64,000 nucleotides of DNA from Pseudomonas fluorescens (lineage in GTDB: Bacteria > Pseudomonadota > Gammaproteobacteria > Pseudomonadales > Pseudomonadaceae). Below, in pieces: positions 17,704-26,483 of this stretch. Made by a program: the position numbers and the translations under genes. The stretch is taken from NCBI RefSeq assembly GCF_001902145.1, contig NZ_MRST01000024.1, positions 186,001-250,000 of the forward strand. Reading direction: 5' to 3'. Below the pieces are notes generated by a model. It ran no database searches. It saw only the letters and a program-made list of their open reading frames with translations, and was not told where the DNA came from. The first letter of the stretch is position 1. Each line of letters begins with the position of its first letter.

Positions 17704-19047
17704 TCAGCGACCGCGGTCGAAGAAGGCTTCGATCCGCTCGCTGAACAGCACCAACGACAGCAACACAATGCCCAGCACGTTGACCGGGGTGATGTCATTG
17801 AGGCTCAGCAACACACTGACCCCCGCCAACATCGACATCACCAACAGCCACGACGGGCACGGCGAGGTAAAGAACCAGATTTCCTGGCGCCGCCACCGGC
17901 TCCAAGTGCGATGGCCCGCCAGGCGCCGGGCGTGCAGCGCCTTGAGCACGGCGATCAATGCCAACAGCCCGAGCTCCAGCAGGTCCAGCCAATTGAACGG
18001 CAGGTGGGGGAAATTGGCCGGTTCATGGTCGTAGTCCATGCCCGCGTTGATCAGGTTGTCCAGCGCCATGGCGTGCAGGTAAACGCCGGGGAGTTGGCCG
18101 TGTACCGGCGACTCCACCAGGTCCCCTGTCGAGGCGATATTGGCGCCCACCAACACCAGGCGGTCGCGCAGCAACTCGGCGACCAGTGCCTGGTCGTCGG
18201 GGTCGCTGACCTCCAAGTCACTGGCCGACAACGTCAGCGTATAAGGGCAGCGCGCCTGGGCCGAGTCGTCGAGCTTCCAGAACACCGCCTGAAATAACTG
18301 CGCCACCCCATCCAGCAAAAAATGCCGTGCCGGCGCGCAGTGGCGGATATCGGCAATACGTGCCTGTTCGGGCGCCAGCTTCAGCCCCCATTGCACGGCG
18401 ATGGGTTGGCGCTGCGCAGCGGCTTGCACATCCACCGGCGGCTGCTTGCAGTGCTGCGTGGCACAGAACACCCGATACAGCGACAGGGCAGGAGTTTCCA
18501 TCAGCCCTGCCTGTGTACGCATCGCCAGTGGATACTTGTCATCCACGCCTTCCCACATCACCAGGGCCGGCTGGCTCACCTGCATAAACGGCGCCAGGGT
18601 ATTCGCCTGGCCCGCCTCTGCGCGAGTCAACCCAGTATTGGCCAGCCACAACGGGATGCCTTGGCGTTGATAACGCTCAAACACATTCGCCAGCAACTGA
18701 CTGCCCCGCGTCGGGTCGCCCAACGAGTGGTCGTGGCTGTAAAGCAAATCCACAAACACAGCCCGAGGCTTGTACGCCAGCAAGCGCTTGAACAACTTGC
18801 TCTGCTCGCCATAAGGCATGGGCCATGAGCTGTTATTGCGCATCAGGTAGGCATCATCGACCAACACCACCGCCACCCGCTGCTGCCCAAGGCTCGGGTA
18901 GTGACTGGCGAACATACGATTGAGCCACTGCGCCGACGCCTTGTCGCTGGAACTGGCCAGGCCGAAAGGATCAAGAATCGCCAGCAACACAATGATGGCC
19001 GCCAGCCAATAGCGGCGGTATTTGAACAGCGGGGGGTTGGACAACAT
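17704..19047 (-). CDS. CHASE2 sensory-domain membrane protein without output domain
   Basis: This 447-residue protein begins MLSNPPLFKYRRYW. It has one N-terminal membrane helix (YWLAAIIVLLAILDPFGL), a long extracytoplasmic CHASE2 domain (VAVVLVDDAYLMRN, PRAVFVDLLYSHD, DRLVLVGANIASTGDLVESPVHGQLPGVYLHAMALDNLI) and C-terminal hydrophobic helices at about 350-440. CHASE2 proteins normally continue into a cyclase, kinase or GGDEF domain; this one stops after the membrane segments. It heads the operon with a periplasmic protein and an M48 protease. The start is uncertain: no strong ribosome site is seen, and a TTG at 19110 is an alternative. Confidence 0.8.
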   Translation of the reverse strand: MLSNPPLFKYRRYWLAAIIVLLAILDPFGLASSSDKASAQWLNRMFASHYPSLGQQRVAVVLVDDAYLMRNNSSWPMPYGEQSKLFKRLLAYKPRAVFVDLLYSHDHSLGDPTRGSQLLANVFERYQRQGIPLWLANTGLTRAEAGQANTLAPFMQVSQPALVMWEGVDDKYPLAMRTQAGLMETPALSLYRVFCATQHCKQPPVDVQAAAQRQPIAVQWGLKLAPEQARIADIRHCAPARHFLLDGVAQLFQAVFWKLDDSAQARCPYTLTLSASDLEVSDPDDQALVAELLRDRLVLVGANIASTGDLVESPVHGQLPGVYLHAMALDNLINAGMDYDHEPANFPHLPFNWLDLLELGLLALIAVLKALHARRLAGHRTWSRWRRQEIWFFTSPCPSWLLVMSMLAGVSVLLSLNDITPVNVLGIVLLSLVLFSERIEAFFDRGR

Positions 19048-19571
19048 CCATGTCTCGATAAAAAGCGCAAGCAAGGCGGGGTTTTTAACGGAGTGGGGAG
19101 GGGGTGTCAATTGGAAAAGTGGCTAAGTGCCATGTTGCGCTTGGCCCGTGGAACGCCTTTAGCAAAAAGGCACCTGCATCAAGTTGGGTTCTCAGGTCCG
19201 GTCGCCGAATGGCCGCGACGGGAGGGACGGTTTTGCGGGATTGATGAACACCCCTCATTAACCCTTGCCGATCTACCCGTCTAGTCCCCACTCGTTAGCT
19301 GACTTAATGTTTCCCAACGCAAACGACGGGAGATCGAAGTGCACAAGCGCACACTCGGGAACAGTTCACTCCAAGCCTCAGCCTTGGGCTTGTCAATCTG
19401 GCGCTGGTCGACGTGGTGAAAGCCGTCGCTGAGCGTAAGCACGCGACACCTGCGCAGACGCATGTGCACGGCGAACGCCTGCCGGAATTGGCGCTGAAAA
19501 TGACCAGAGTGAGTCCGTCCAATGCGGGGCCGCGTGCGGCGCCGCTTCAATACCTGACCGGAGTTAATCCG
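19048..19571. other. Intergenic region with gene remnant
   Basis: These 524 bases separate the CHASE2 operon from the cupin gene. Apart from the aldo/keto reductase remnant at 19356-19457 no intact gene is seen. The region marks the left boundary of the accessory metabolic cluster. Confidence 0.5.
19356..19457 (+). pseudogene. Aldo/keto reductase remnant
   Basis: The plus strand reads REQFTPSLSLGLVNLALVDV followed by VKAVAERKHATPAQ. This matches the conserved stretch near the C-terminus of aldo/keto reductases (pattern RFTPE...NLALVD-VKAIAERKGATPAQIALAWLL). The expected ALAWLLAQ continuation is missing and upstream domains are absent, so only about 34 codons remain. It is probably debris of a larger ancestral cluster that included the neighbouring cupin and hydrolase genes. 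Confidence 0.55.
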
Positions 19572-20039
19572 ATGAACCGATTGTTCGCACCACTTGTTGC
19601 TTTATCACTCATGGCCGCAGAAGCCCGGGCCGCCAGCGAAATCCGCGTAACACCGAACGGCTCCCAGCCCTCGATCCAGGGTCTGGCGCAAAACTTTACC
19701 GGCACGGCGCGCGTGGATGGCCTGTTCAAGGGTGATCCGCCGGCGCGCATCGGCGGCGGCACGGTGACCTTCGAACCCGGCGCACGCACGGCGTGGCACA
19801 CCCATCCGCTGGGACAAACGCTGATCGTCACCGCTGGCGTCGGCTACGTGCAGCAAGAGGGCGGCCCGCGTCAGGAGATCCGGCCGGGCGACATTGTCTG
19901 GATCCCGCCACATACCCGCCACTGGCATGGAGCTACCGCCAGCAACGGCATGACCCATATCGCGATCGCTGAAGCCGAGGATGGCAAGACCGTTACTTGG
20001 TCGGAACAGGTCTCGGATGGGCAATACGCCGGTAAATGA
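19572..20039 (+). CDS. Cupin protein, (R)-mandelonitrile-lyase-like, exported
   Basis: This 155-residue protein has a signal peptide (MNRLFAPLVALSLMAAEARA). The cupin resembles the small metal-dependent hydroxynitrile lyases: TFEPGARTAWHTHPLGQTL, VTAGVGYVQQEGG, RPGDIVWIPPHTRHWHGA. The likely metal ligands are H76, H78, Q82 and H117 or H119, all present. The family is annotated as (R)-mandelonitrile lyase, but many members may act on other small substrates. It is the first intact gene of a plus-strand cluster with a carboxymuconolactone-decarboxylase-like protein, an alpha/beta hydrolase and a LysR regulator. Periplasmic location is unusual for the characterised lyases. Confidence 0.8.
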   Translation: MNRLFAPLVALSLMAAEARAASEIRVTPNGSQPSIQGLAQNFTGTARVDGLFKGDPPARIGGGTVTFEPGARTAWHTHPLGQTLIVTAGVGYVQQEGGPRQEIRPGDIVWIPPHTRHWHGATASNGMTHIAIAEAEDGKTVTWSEQVSDGQYAGK

Positions 20040-20268
20040 AGTTACGAAATGCGTCAAAGCTGCTCGCTCGACACGTTCGTGGCAATCGGCCACGCGACCT
20101 CGAGGCCTCGATTCTTCGGGGGCGCGCCGGGATTTCTGTGATGGCTGCAACGCCGACTCATGAGTTCTGCTCAGGAACCCATGCGCATTATCGGGGTTAA
20201 TCGCCACAACCATCCTCCGTACGATCCAGCGACACCGCAGTGACCTGCAATGGAAGGAGCTTTTCACG

Positions 20269-21042
20269 ATGACCACTGACATAAGCAAGACCCGCTACCA
20301 TCCCGCGCTAATGGCGCTCTGTCTGAGCCTTGGGGGGATGTTCAGCGTTATCACCCATGCAGCCGAGGCATCGCAAACCATGACCAGCACACAAGCCAGC
20401 GCAGAAACACTGTCGAGCCAACAACAGGCTATTCCTCTGATCGCAGCGTTTATGGCTACCAGCGACATGCCCAACCTCAATGCAGCCCTCAATCAAGGCC
20501 TCGACGCCGGCCTGACCATCAGCGAAACCCGCGAAATTCTGGTTCAGCTCTACGCTTACGTAGGCTTCCCGCGCAGCCTTAATGCCTTGAACGAACTGAT
20601 GACCGTGGTGCAGGCGCGCAAACAACGCGGCATCGACGATGCGCCGGGGCGTGAGCCTAACCGAGCGATTCCAGTCGGTGATGACCTGCTGGCGGTGGGC
20701 GCCGCGAATCAAACAAAAATTTCCGGTGCCCCAGTCAAAGGCCCGGTGTTCGAGTTCGCTCCGGTGATTAACCGGTTTCTACAAACCCATCTGTTTGGCG
20801 ACATCTTCGAGCGCGACAATCTCGACTGGCAAAGCCGCGAACTGGCGACCGTCGGGGCGCTGGCAGCGACGCCGGGTGTGGAATCGCAATTGCGCTCGCA
20901 CATGCTGGTGAGCCTGCGCGTCGGAATCAGCGCATTGCAGTTGCGCCAAGTCATCGAGCAGTTGAAAAAACACGGCGATGCACAGACCGCCGAACGAGCA
21001 AAAACGGCGCTGTCCCAGGCCCAGGCGGCTTCGGGGAAATAA
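20269..21042 (+). CDS. Carboxymuconolactone decarboxylase family protein, exported
   Basis: This 257-residue protein starts at an ATG behind AAGGAG and has a signal peptide (about 1-32, ending VITHAAEA). Two CMD/AhpD-like helical repeats are visible: LNQGLDAGLTISETREILVQ followed by LYAYVGFPRSLNALNELM, and WQSRELATVGALAATPGVES followed by QLRSHMLVSLRVGI. No CxxC pair is present, so peroxidase or disulfide chemistry of the AhpD kind is unlikely. It probably acts with the cupin and hydrolase on one catabolic substrate. The precise reaction is unknown. Confidence 0.82.
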   Translation: MTTDISKTRYHPALMALCLSLGGMFSVITHAAEASQTMTSTQASAETLSSQQQAIPLIAAFMATSDMPNLNAALNQGLDAGLTISETREILVQLYAYVGFPRSLNALNELMTVVQARKQRGIDDAPGREPNRAIPVGDDLLAVGAANQTKISGAPVKGPVFEFAPVINRFLQTHLFGDIFERDNLDWQSRELATVGALAATPGVESQLRSHMLVSLRVGISALQLRQVIEQLKKHGDAQTAERAKTALSQAQAASGK

Positions 21043-21043
21043 C

Positions 21044-21312
21044 ATGGAATATGCAAAACGCTTACTCAGCATCACCCTGCTCAGACTACCGGCAGCGTAT
21101 GCGAGCCAGCCCATTGGTTCTGGCCCTTTACTGATCCAGCCGCACGGCAGCTTCGCCTCCATATGCCGGAGATTGGTATCAAGGGCAATATCCACTTTCC
21201 CATGTCCGATTTGAACAACGTGCAGATCGCAGACCTGGTGTCGGGGTTTCTGAAAAAAAGCATCTGGACTGACCAAGAGCCCACATCCATTTTCCAACTG
21301 CCGCTCTTTTGA
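21044..21312 (+). pseudogene. Broken alpha/beta hydrolase gene
   Basis: Two ends of one gene remain in different frames. From the ATG at 21044 the first frame reads MEYAKRLLSITLLRLPAAYA and then SQPIGSGPLLIQPHGSFAS, an exported N-terminus. From 21163 another frame reads MPEIGIKGNIHFPMSDLNNV and then QIADLVSGFLKK to a stop at 21310-21312, the C-terminal end of a family of about 340-380 residues whose usual text is PEIGI-GN-HFPMSDLNN. The central catalytic part is deleted. It lies directly between the CMD protein and the intact hydrolase. Confidence 0.6.
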
Positions 21313-21329
21313 TTGTTCTGGAGTTTCAA

Positions 21330-22385
21330 ATGAAAAACACACTTATGAAAGCCACGCTTATGTCAGCGCTGGTTGGCCTCTCTGCGGGCGAAGCCGCTGC
21401 TGCGGATTACAAAAAGAATCCGTTCACACTGGCGTACGACGGTGCCATTACCAAGAACGAGCCGGGCACGGTCAGCATCCATCCGGTCAGCTACAAGCTC
21501 AATGGCCTGGACATCGCCGCCAACGTTTACACTCCGGCCAACTACGATGCGAACAAGGCCTATCCGACCGTGGTGGTGGCGCATCCGAACGGCGGCGTCA
21601 AAGAGCAAGTCGCCGGTTTGTATGCCCAGCGACTGGCTGAACAGGGCTACATCACAATCACCGCAGATGCCGCGTTCCAAGGTGCCAGCGGCGGACAGCC
21701 GCGCAGTATCGACAAACCGGCGTATCGCATCGAAGACATCCATGGCATGGCCGACTTCATCACTCAGTACGCGGGGGTTGATGGTAAACGCATGGGTTTG
21801 CTCGGCATCTGCGGCGGTGGGGGCTACTCGCTGGCCGCCGCGCAAACCGACAAGCGCTTCAAATCGCTGGCAACCATCAGCATGTTCAACGCGGGTCGGG
21901 TGCGCCGTAACGGCTATAACGACTCGCAACTAGACACTGTTCAGCAACGCTTGCAACAGGCTTCCGCTGCGCGCGCCCAGGAAGCGGCCGGCGGCGCCGC
22001 GCTCTACTCGGGTGACGCCAACCTCACCGACGAGCAGATCGCCAAACTGCCCTTCGAACTGTACCGCCAGGGCTACGAGTATTACTGGAAAACCCACGCG
22101 CACCCGAACTCAACGTTCAAGTACACCACCAGCAGCCTGTTGGACTTGATGCGTTTTGACGCGACCAACCAGATCGAGTTGATCAATCAGCCATTGCTGA
22201 TGATCGCCGGCAGCAAGGCTGACAGCCTTTACATGACTCAGGATGCATTTCCCAAGGCCACCGGCACCAAGGACAAGCAATTATTCATCATCGAAGGTGC
22301 CACCCACATCGAAACCTACTGGGTCCCGCGTTATGTCGACGCGGCAATGGGTAAGCTTACTGAGTTCTACGCACGAACCCTTTGA
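21330..22385 (+). CDS. Alpha/beta hydrolase, dienelactone-hydrolase-like, exported
   Basis: This 351-residue protein starts at the ATG at 21330 with GGAG six bases upstream. The signal peptide is MKNTLMKATLMSALVGLSAGEAAA. The fold signatures are TVVVAHPNGGVKEQVAGLYA (oxyanion loop), GLLGICGGGGYSLAAA (nucleophile elbow with a cysteine in place of serine, as in dienelactone hydrolases), a candidate acid near AGSKADSLY and the histidine in IEGATHIETYW. It is the last structural gene before the LysR regulator. The substrate is unknown; a lactone or ester from the same pathway as the cupin and CMD genes is plausible. Confidence 0.82.
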   Translation: MKNTLMKATLMSALVGLSAGEAAAADYKKNPFTLAYDGAITKNEPGTVSIHPVSYKLNGLDIAANVYTPANYDANKAYPTVVVAHPNGGVKEQVAGLYAQRLAEQGYITITADAAFQGASGGQPRSIDKPAYRIEDIHGMADFITQYAGVDGKRMGLLGICGGGGYSLAAAQTDKRFKSLATISMFNAGRVRRNGYNDSQLDTVQQRLQQASAARAQEAAGGAALYSGDANLTDEQIAKLPFELYRQGYEYYWKTHAHPNSTFKYTTSSLLDLMRFDATNQIELINQPLLMIAGSKADSLYMTQDAFPKATGTKDKQLFIIEGATHIETYWVPRYVDAAMGKLTEFYARTL

Positions 22386-22469
22386 TGGGCCCTTCGGAGG
22401 GGGGCGTATCCAGGTGGAACCATGCTTGCATGGAATAATCACGCGCCCCCACATGAGAGGTTCTCATCA

Positions 22470-23363
22470 ATGTCTCGCGCCAATCTCAACGATCTGCAAG
22501 CTTTCGTAGTCATTACCCGCGAAGGCAGTTTCACCCGTGCGGCGGCGCAGTTGGGCGTCTCGCAGTCCGCTCTGAGCCACACCATGCGCGCACTCGAAGC
22601 CCGGCTCGGGGTTCGCCTGCTGACCCGAACTACCCGCAGCGTCTCCCCGACCGAAGCCGGTCAACGTTTGTATCAAACCATGGCACCGCGCTTTGACGAG
22701 ATTGAACTCGAACTGGCGGCGGTCAGTGAGTTTCGCGACACCCCGGCGGGCACTGTGCGGATCCAAGCCTCTGAACATGCGGCGAACAACATTCTTTGGC
22801 CCAAGCTTTTGAAAGTACTTCCCGATTACCCGGATATCAAGGTCGAAATCACCGTCGACTACGCCCTCTCCGACATCGTCGCACAGCGCTACGATGCCGG
22901 CGTGCGGCTGGGCGATCAGGTTGCCAAAGACATGATCGCCGTGCCAATCGGCCCGTCGTTGCGCATTGCGGTCGTAGGGTCTCCCGTGTATTTCAAACAG
23001 AGACAAATTCCCAGGGAACCAAGAGATCTGGCTGCGCACAACTGCATCAATCTGCGTCTACCCACCCATGGGAGCCTGATGCAATGGGATTTTGAGAAGG
23101 ACGGACACGAACTCAAGGCGCGCGTCGAGGGGCAATGGACTTTCAACAGCAGCGTATCGATTCTGCGTGCGGCTGTGGCGGGATGCGGTTTAGGATTTCT
23201 GCCAGAAGACATGGTCGCGAAGGAGCTGGCCGACGGCAGTCTGCTGCGAGTCCTTGAGGACTGGTGCCAACCTTTTGCGGGATACCATCTTTACTATCCG
23301 AATCGCCGTGAGGGTTCGTCAGCATTTGGCGTCGTGGTTGAAGCGTTGCTCTATAAACGATGA
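22470..23363 (+). CDS. LysR-family transcriptional regulator
   Basis: This 297-residue regulator has an N-terminal winged helix (LNDLQAFVVITREGSFTRAA, AQLGVSQSALSHTMRALEARL) and a periplasmic-binding-like effector domain (about 90-290; GTVRIQASEHAANNILWPKL, DAGVRLGDQVAKDMIAVPIG). This is the AaeR/DmlR-like branch seen next to small oxidoreductase clusters. The ATG at 22470 follows GAGAGG. It reads in the same direction as the cupin-CMD-hydrolase genes, 84 bases downstream, which is unusual for LysR genes because they are usually divergent from their target. Confidence 0.9.
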   Translation: MSRANLNDLQAFVVITREGSFTRAAAQLGVSQSALSHTMRALEARLGVRLLTRTTRSVSPTEAGQRLYQTMAPRFDEIELELAAVSEFRDTPAGTVRIQASEHAANNILWPKLLKVLPDYPDIKVEITVDYALSDIVAQRYDAGVRLGDQVAKDMIAVPIGPSLRIAVVGSPVYFKQRQIPREPRDLAAHNCINLRLPTHGSLMQWDFEKDGHELKARVEGQWTFNSSVSILRAAVAGCGLGFLPEDMVAKELADGSLLRVLEDWCQPFAGYHLYYPNRREGSSAFGVVVEALLYKR

Positions 23364-23585
23364 GCCATAGTCCACCAGGGAGTTTCTACCCCGTCCCACA
23401 ACCCCGCGAATGAGCAGATGATCCGGATCGATTGCAGTCGTATAAAAACGGCTGCAATGGGTCAATTCTGTTGAAAAAGTTGGCTTCGGTTCCCACGGTA
23501 GAAAAGTAGGCGTCTGGGATTGAAAACTACGTTTACCGTGTGGTGAGCTTTAGTTCACTGGGGGCAGCTGTCAACCACGTTAAAG
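23364..23585. other. Intergenic spacer between converging genes
   Basis: No gene is seen in these 222 bases. The stretch near 23461-23480 (GTCAATTCTGTTGAAAAAGT) resembles sequence commonly left at insertion-sequence ends in pseudomonads, but no inverted-repeat pair was found, so this is only a suspicion. Confidence 0.3.
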
Positions 23586-25958
23586 TTAGAGTAGGTCCAT
23601 GGTGGCCATGGAATCAGCCATGTGGTAGCCCATCGCTTTGTAACCCGCCTGGCGCTTATCCCACATCCTCAGCAGCGCGACATTACCCTCGTCAACGAAG
23701 TCGATCACTCGCACGTCGGTCTTATCGGCGTGCGTTCGATGCAACCGCCCCGCATATTGCTGAAGGACGCCCTTCCATGAAATGGGCATTGCCAGCACCA
23801 GCGTGTCCAACGGCGGATGATCGAAGCCTTCACCTACTAGTTTTCCTGTTGCCAACAGCACTCGTGGAGCATCAGGGGGAAGGGACTCAAGCTCATGCAT
23901 ACGGGAAATTCGCTGTTTCTTAGGCACTCGCCCATGAAGCGTGAAAAGGTTATGCACGCGCTGCTTCAATTCTAATTCAAGGGCATCCACATGTTCCGTC
24001 CGCTCCGTTAACACTAGAATTTTTCTACCCTCGTTGTACGCCAGCTCAATCTCCGAGACGATTTTGGCTGTCCGCTCAGAGTCGTCGGCGAGACGCCGAA
24101 AAACGTCCTGAATCCCAAAGCCGTCGGGGACCACTATTGGTTTGGGCAGCAATCGAGGCACGACAGAGAGGTCATGGGGCGCACTCACTGGTCGAGCAGC
24201 AGTATGTCGGATCGGTCCGCACTGCATGAAAATAATGGGCTGCTGCCCATCTCGGCGCACTGGGGTTGCTGTGAGTCCCAGTACGTACCGCGCGGTAGCG
24301 CTCCTCAGTAGTGCCTCGAATGACACTGCTGATAGGTGATGACACTCATCAACGATGATCTGGCCGTAATTTTTTACCTGATCGCTGATCTCGCCTTTTC
24401 GCGATAACGACTGCATTACGGCAATGTCGATGATGCCTGTAAGCTTCGCTTTTCCGCCTCCAAGAGTACCAACGACACCACTCCCGACTCCCAAGAACGC
24501 CTGCAAGCGCTCTTGCCACTGCCTTAACAGTTCCGTCCGATGCACAAGCACCAACGTGTTAATGCCACGTGCGGCAATCAACGCTGCAGCACTCACCGTT
24601 TTACCGAAAGCTGTCGGTGCGCAGAGGATACCGGTGTCATGACTTAGCATTGCGCTGACAGCAGCCTCTTGATCAGAACGCAGGGTCCCGAGAAAGCTCA
24701 CGTCGATGGGGTCGCCCGCGAAGCGTTCGTCTTTAAGAATAGGGGCAACCCCGTTTTCCTCTAAAAGCTCCAGCGCAGCATCCAAACAGCCACGTGGTAA
24801 CGCAATATGTTTGGGGAAGTTCTGGGCACAGCCGATAATCCTTGGCTTGTTCCACACTGACATGCGCATGGCCTGAGCTTTGTAGAACTCAGGATTTTGA
24901 AAGGCAGCGAGCCGGACAAGCTGGTTTGCCAATGGCTGTGGCAATTCCGACTTTTCAAAGTAAATTAAGTTAGCCAGCGTGATGTTGACAGCAGCAGGCA
25001 ACGGGCATGTCAATTTACGTGATCTCGATTCACAACCTTTCCAAGGTTCTGCATCACCTTCGTCATCGACATAGGCGACCCCTAGAGGGTCCCGATTACC
25101 CATCGCCTGGATAATAACGGGCTGGATATCTTCTGGACTCATGCGCTGAATCGATGCCAGGAAAGCCCATTGATCAGGATAAGGCTCAAGCGAGTCGTCT
25201 ACAAAAACGCTATTGTTTTGGGCCCTGGCCCGTTTTTGTAAAGGGAGCGCGATGAGATTTCCAAAGCCGCCTTTGGGCATATAGTCCTGGTTTGGAAACA
25301 GTCGATCATAGGAGCTGAGCGCCAACTGCCGGGTGCGCTCACAGGCATGACTGATGATTGCGGCACCGAGGCGGCGCGCATCGCAGGCAGGAACATTACG
25401 CTCAAAGAAAATCCAGCCATGAGCCCCTTGGCCTGAGCGCGATATTTCCAGCTCCACCGGGACGTTCAGCTCATGGCATGACTGCACAAAAGCTTTGGAA
25501 TCATCACGCCATTCGGCCTCATCGAAGTCGACCGCCAAAAAATAACAAGTGTCATCAGAGAGTAGGGGGTAGATACCAACGACCACTTCGCCCGCCAGAT
25601 GGCGATAGACCACCTCATCGGTCAGCGGAAGCAGCTGGCGGTTACCGCAGTCGCCACATTTAATTCGGGGCTTCTCACAAACGCCAGGCCTCCATTCGTT
25701 TGCGCAAGCGGGTGCGTATCCTGATTTGCCTGCCTTGCTTTCCCAGCGGATGGGATAAACGTCCGTCCTACCACGAAACAAGCTTCGAAATAGGGCAAGC
25801 TTCCCTTCAGTATCGAGTTGCTGTGATTGTTCTGCTTGGACAATCGCTATCTTGACTGGCTCAGCAGGCGAGCGCCAATCGATGCCATGAGCATCCAGCA
25901 AGGCAACCAATCTTGCATTCTCAGCCCTTAGCTTCGCCACCAGACTAGCGTCTATCAC
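23586..25958 (-). CDS. TOTE-type primase (AEP) fused to SF2 helicase
   Basis: This 790-residue protein starts at GTG 25958. Residues 1-25 form a short coiled coil. A four-cysteine zinc site (C85, C94, C101, C104) precedes an archaeo-eukaryotic primase domain with the metal motif VDFDE (D144, D146) and the catalytic histidine motif SRSGQGAHGW (H180). A superfamily 2 helicase follows at about 420-760: Walker A APTAFGKT (K453), DECH box (537-540), GLTATP (561-566) and QYAGRLHR (734-741). This is the architecture of TOTE conflict systems, but no nuclease is fused. It lies 207 bases downstream of the ImmA/IrrE cassette on the same strand. A defence role is inferred from the family. Confidence 0.85.
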   Translation of the reverse strand: MIDASLVAKLRAENARLVALLDAHGIDWRSPAEPVKIAIVQAEQSQQLDTEGKLALFRSLFRGRTDVYPIRWESKAGKSGYAPACANEWRPGVCEKPRIKCGDCGNRQLLPLTDEVVYRHLAGEVVVGIYPLLSDDTCYFLAVDFDEAEWRDDSKAFVQSCHELNVPVELEISRSGQGAHGWIFFERNVPACDARRLGAAIISHACERTRQLALSSYDRLFPNQDYMPKGGFGNLIALPLQKRARAQNNSVFVDDSLEPYPDQWAFLASIQRMSPEDIQPVIIQAMGNRDPLGVAYVDDEGDAEPWKGCESRSRKLTCPLPAAVNITLANLIYFEKSELPQPLANQLVRLAAFQNPEFYKAQAMRMSVWNKPRIIGCAQNFPKHIALPRGCLDAALELLEENGVAPILKDERFAGDPIDVSFLGTLRSDQEAAVSAMLSHDTGILCAPTAFGKTVSAAALIAARGINTLVLVHRTELLRQWQERLQAFLGVGSGVVGTLGGGKAKLTGIIDIAVMQSLSRKGEISDQVKNYGQIIVDECHHLSAVSFEALLRSATARYVLGLTATPVRRDGQQPIIFMQCGPIRHTAARPVSAPHDLSVVPRLLPKPIVVPDGFGIQDVFRRLADDSERTAKIVSEIELAYNEGRKILVLTERTEHVDALELELKQRVHNLFTLHGRVPKKQRISRMHELESLPPDAPRVLLATGKLVGEGFDHPPLDTLVLAMPISWKGVLQQYAGRLHRTHADKTDVRVIDFVDEGNVALLRMWDKRQAGYKAMGYHMADSMATMDLL

Positions 25959-26165
25959 CGCCTTCAGCCTCTACGTCACGTCTCAGGGGAAGCCTGTAGC
26001 CTCGAGCTACAACCCTCAGTCCATTAGTAAAACATAGAGGTTATCAAACAACAGAGGTTAGGTTCAGCGGCTCAAGAGGCCCGCCCTAATCCCAATCAAT
26101 TTGTTGGCTGGCTCAATCTGCCAGTTAGGGATGCAGAGCGCGCAATTGCTGGCATTCGGTTAACG
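25959..26165. other. Spacer upstream of the primase-helicase gene
   Basis: These 207 bases are AT-richer than core genes and hold no coding sequence. They must contain the primase-helicase promoter if it is not read from the upstream cassette. No confident promoter pair was identified. Confidence 0.3.
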
Positions 26166-26483
26166 TTAAAAATTCCAGGATTTTCCTAGGCGCAGAGTGA
26201 TCAGGTTTGTGGTCAGCAGGTAGTAGTAGCGCGTCGATTTCGAGTTTGAGTTCATGTGGTGGTTCAAAAACCAAACGAGATGCTTTCTTTCCCATGTCCA
26301 TGGATTATCTCGGTTCCAGCGTTCAGAAATGGCTGCTTGAATAGTCTTGGTTTGGCGGATGTGACGTTCGCGTGTGGCATGTGCTCCAGTCAGTGCCCCA
26401 GCCAAGAAGATCTCCATATCGAATGGGTTGCAGTCAACGACAGTGCTTTGCCCGCTCTTTTCTACGTCTGTCTGATCACTCAA
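26166..26483 (-). CDS. Hypothetical protein of the E3-like toxin/ImmA cassette
   Basis: A 105-residue protein overlaps the end of the ImmA/IrrE gene by four bases (TTGA) and therefore starts with TTG. The C-terminal two thirds are dense in basic and aromatic residues: HATRERHIRQTKTIQAAISE followed by RWNRDNPWTWERKHLVWFLN, then STRYYYLLTTNLITLRLGKS. No signal peptide is seen and no family is recognised. The composition fits a nucleic-acid-binding or helical bundle protein. Strict overlap with the metallopeptidase suggests co-translation and a shared task. Confidence 0.65.
   Translation of the reverse strand: MSDQTDVEKSGQSTVVDCNPFDMEIFLAGALTGAHATRERHIRQTKTIQAAISERWNRDNPWTWERKHLVWFLNHHMNSNSKSTRYYYLLTTNLITLRLGKSWNF

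Noticed and set aside
23455..23500. Insertion-sequence end
   Set aside because: The text resembles known IS junctions, but no paired inverted repeat or target duplication was found.
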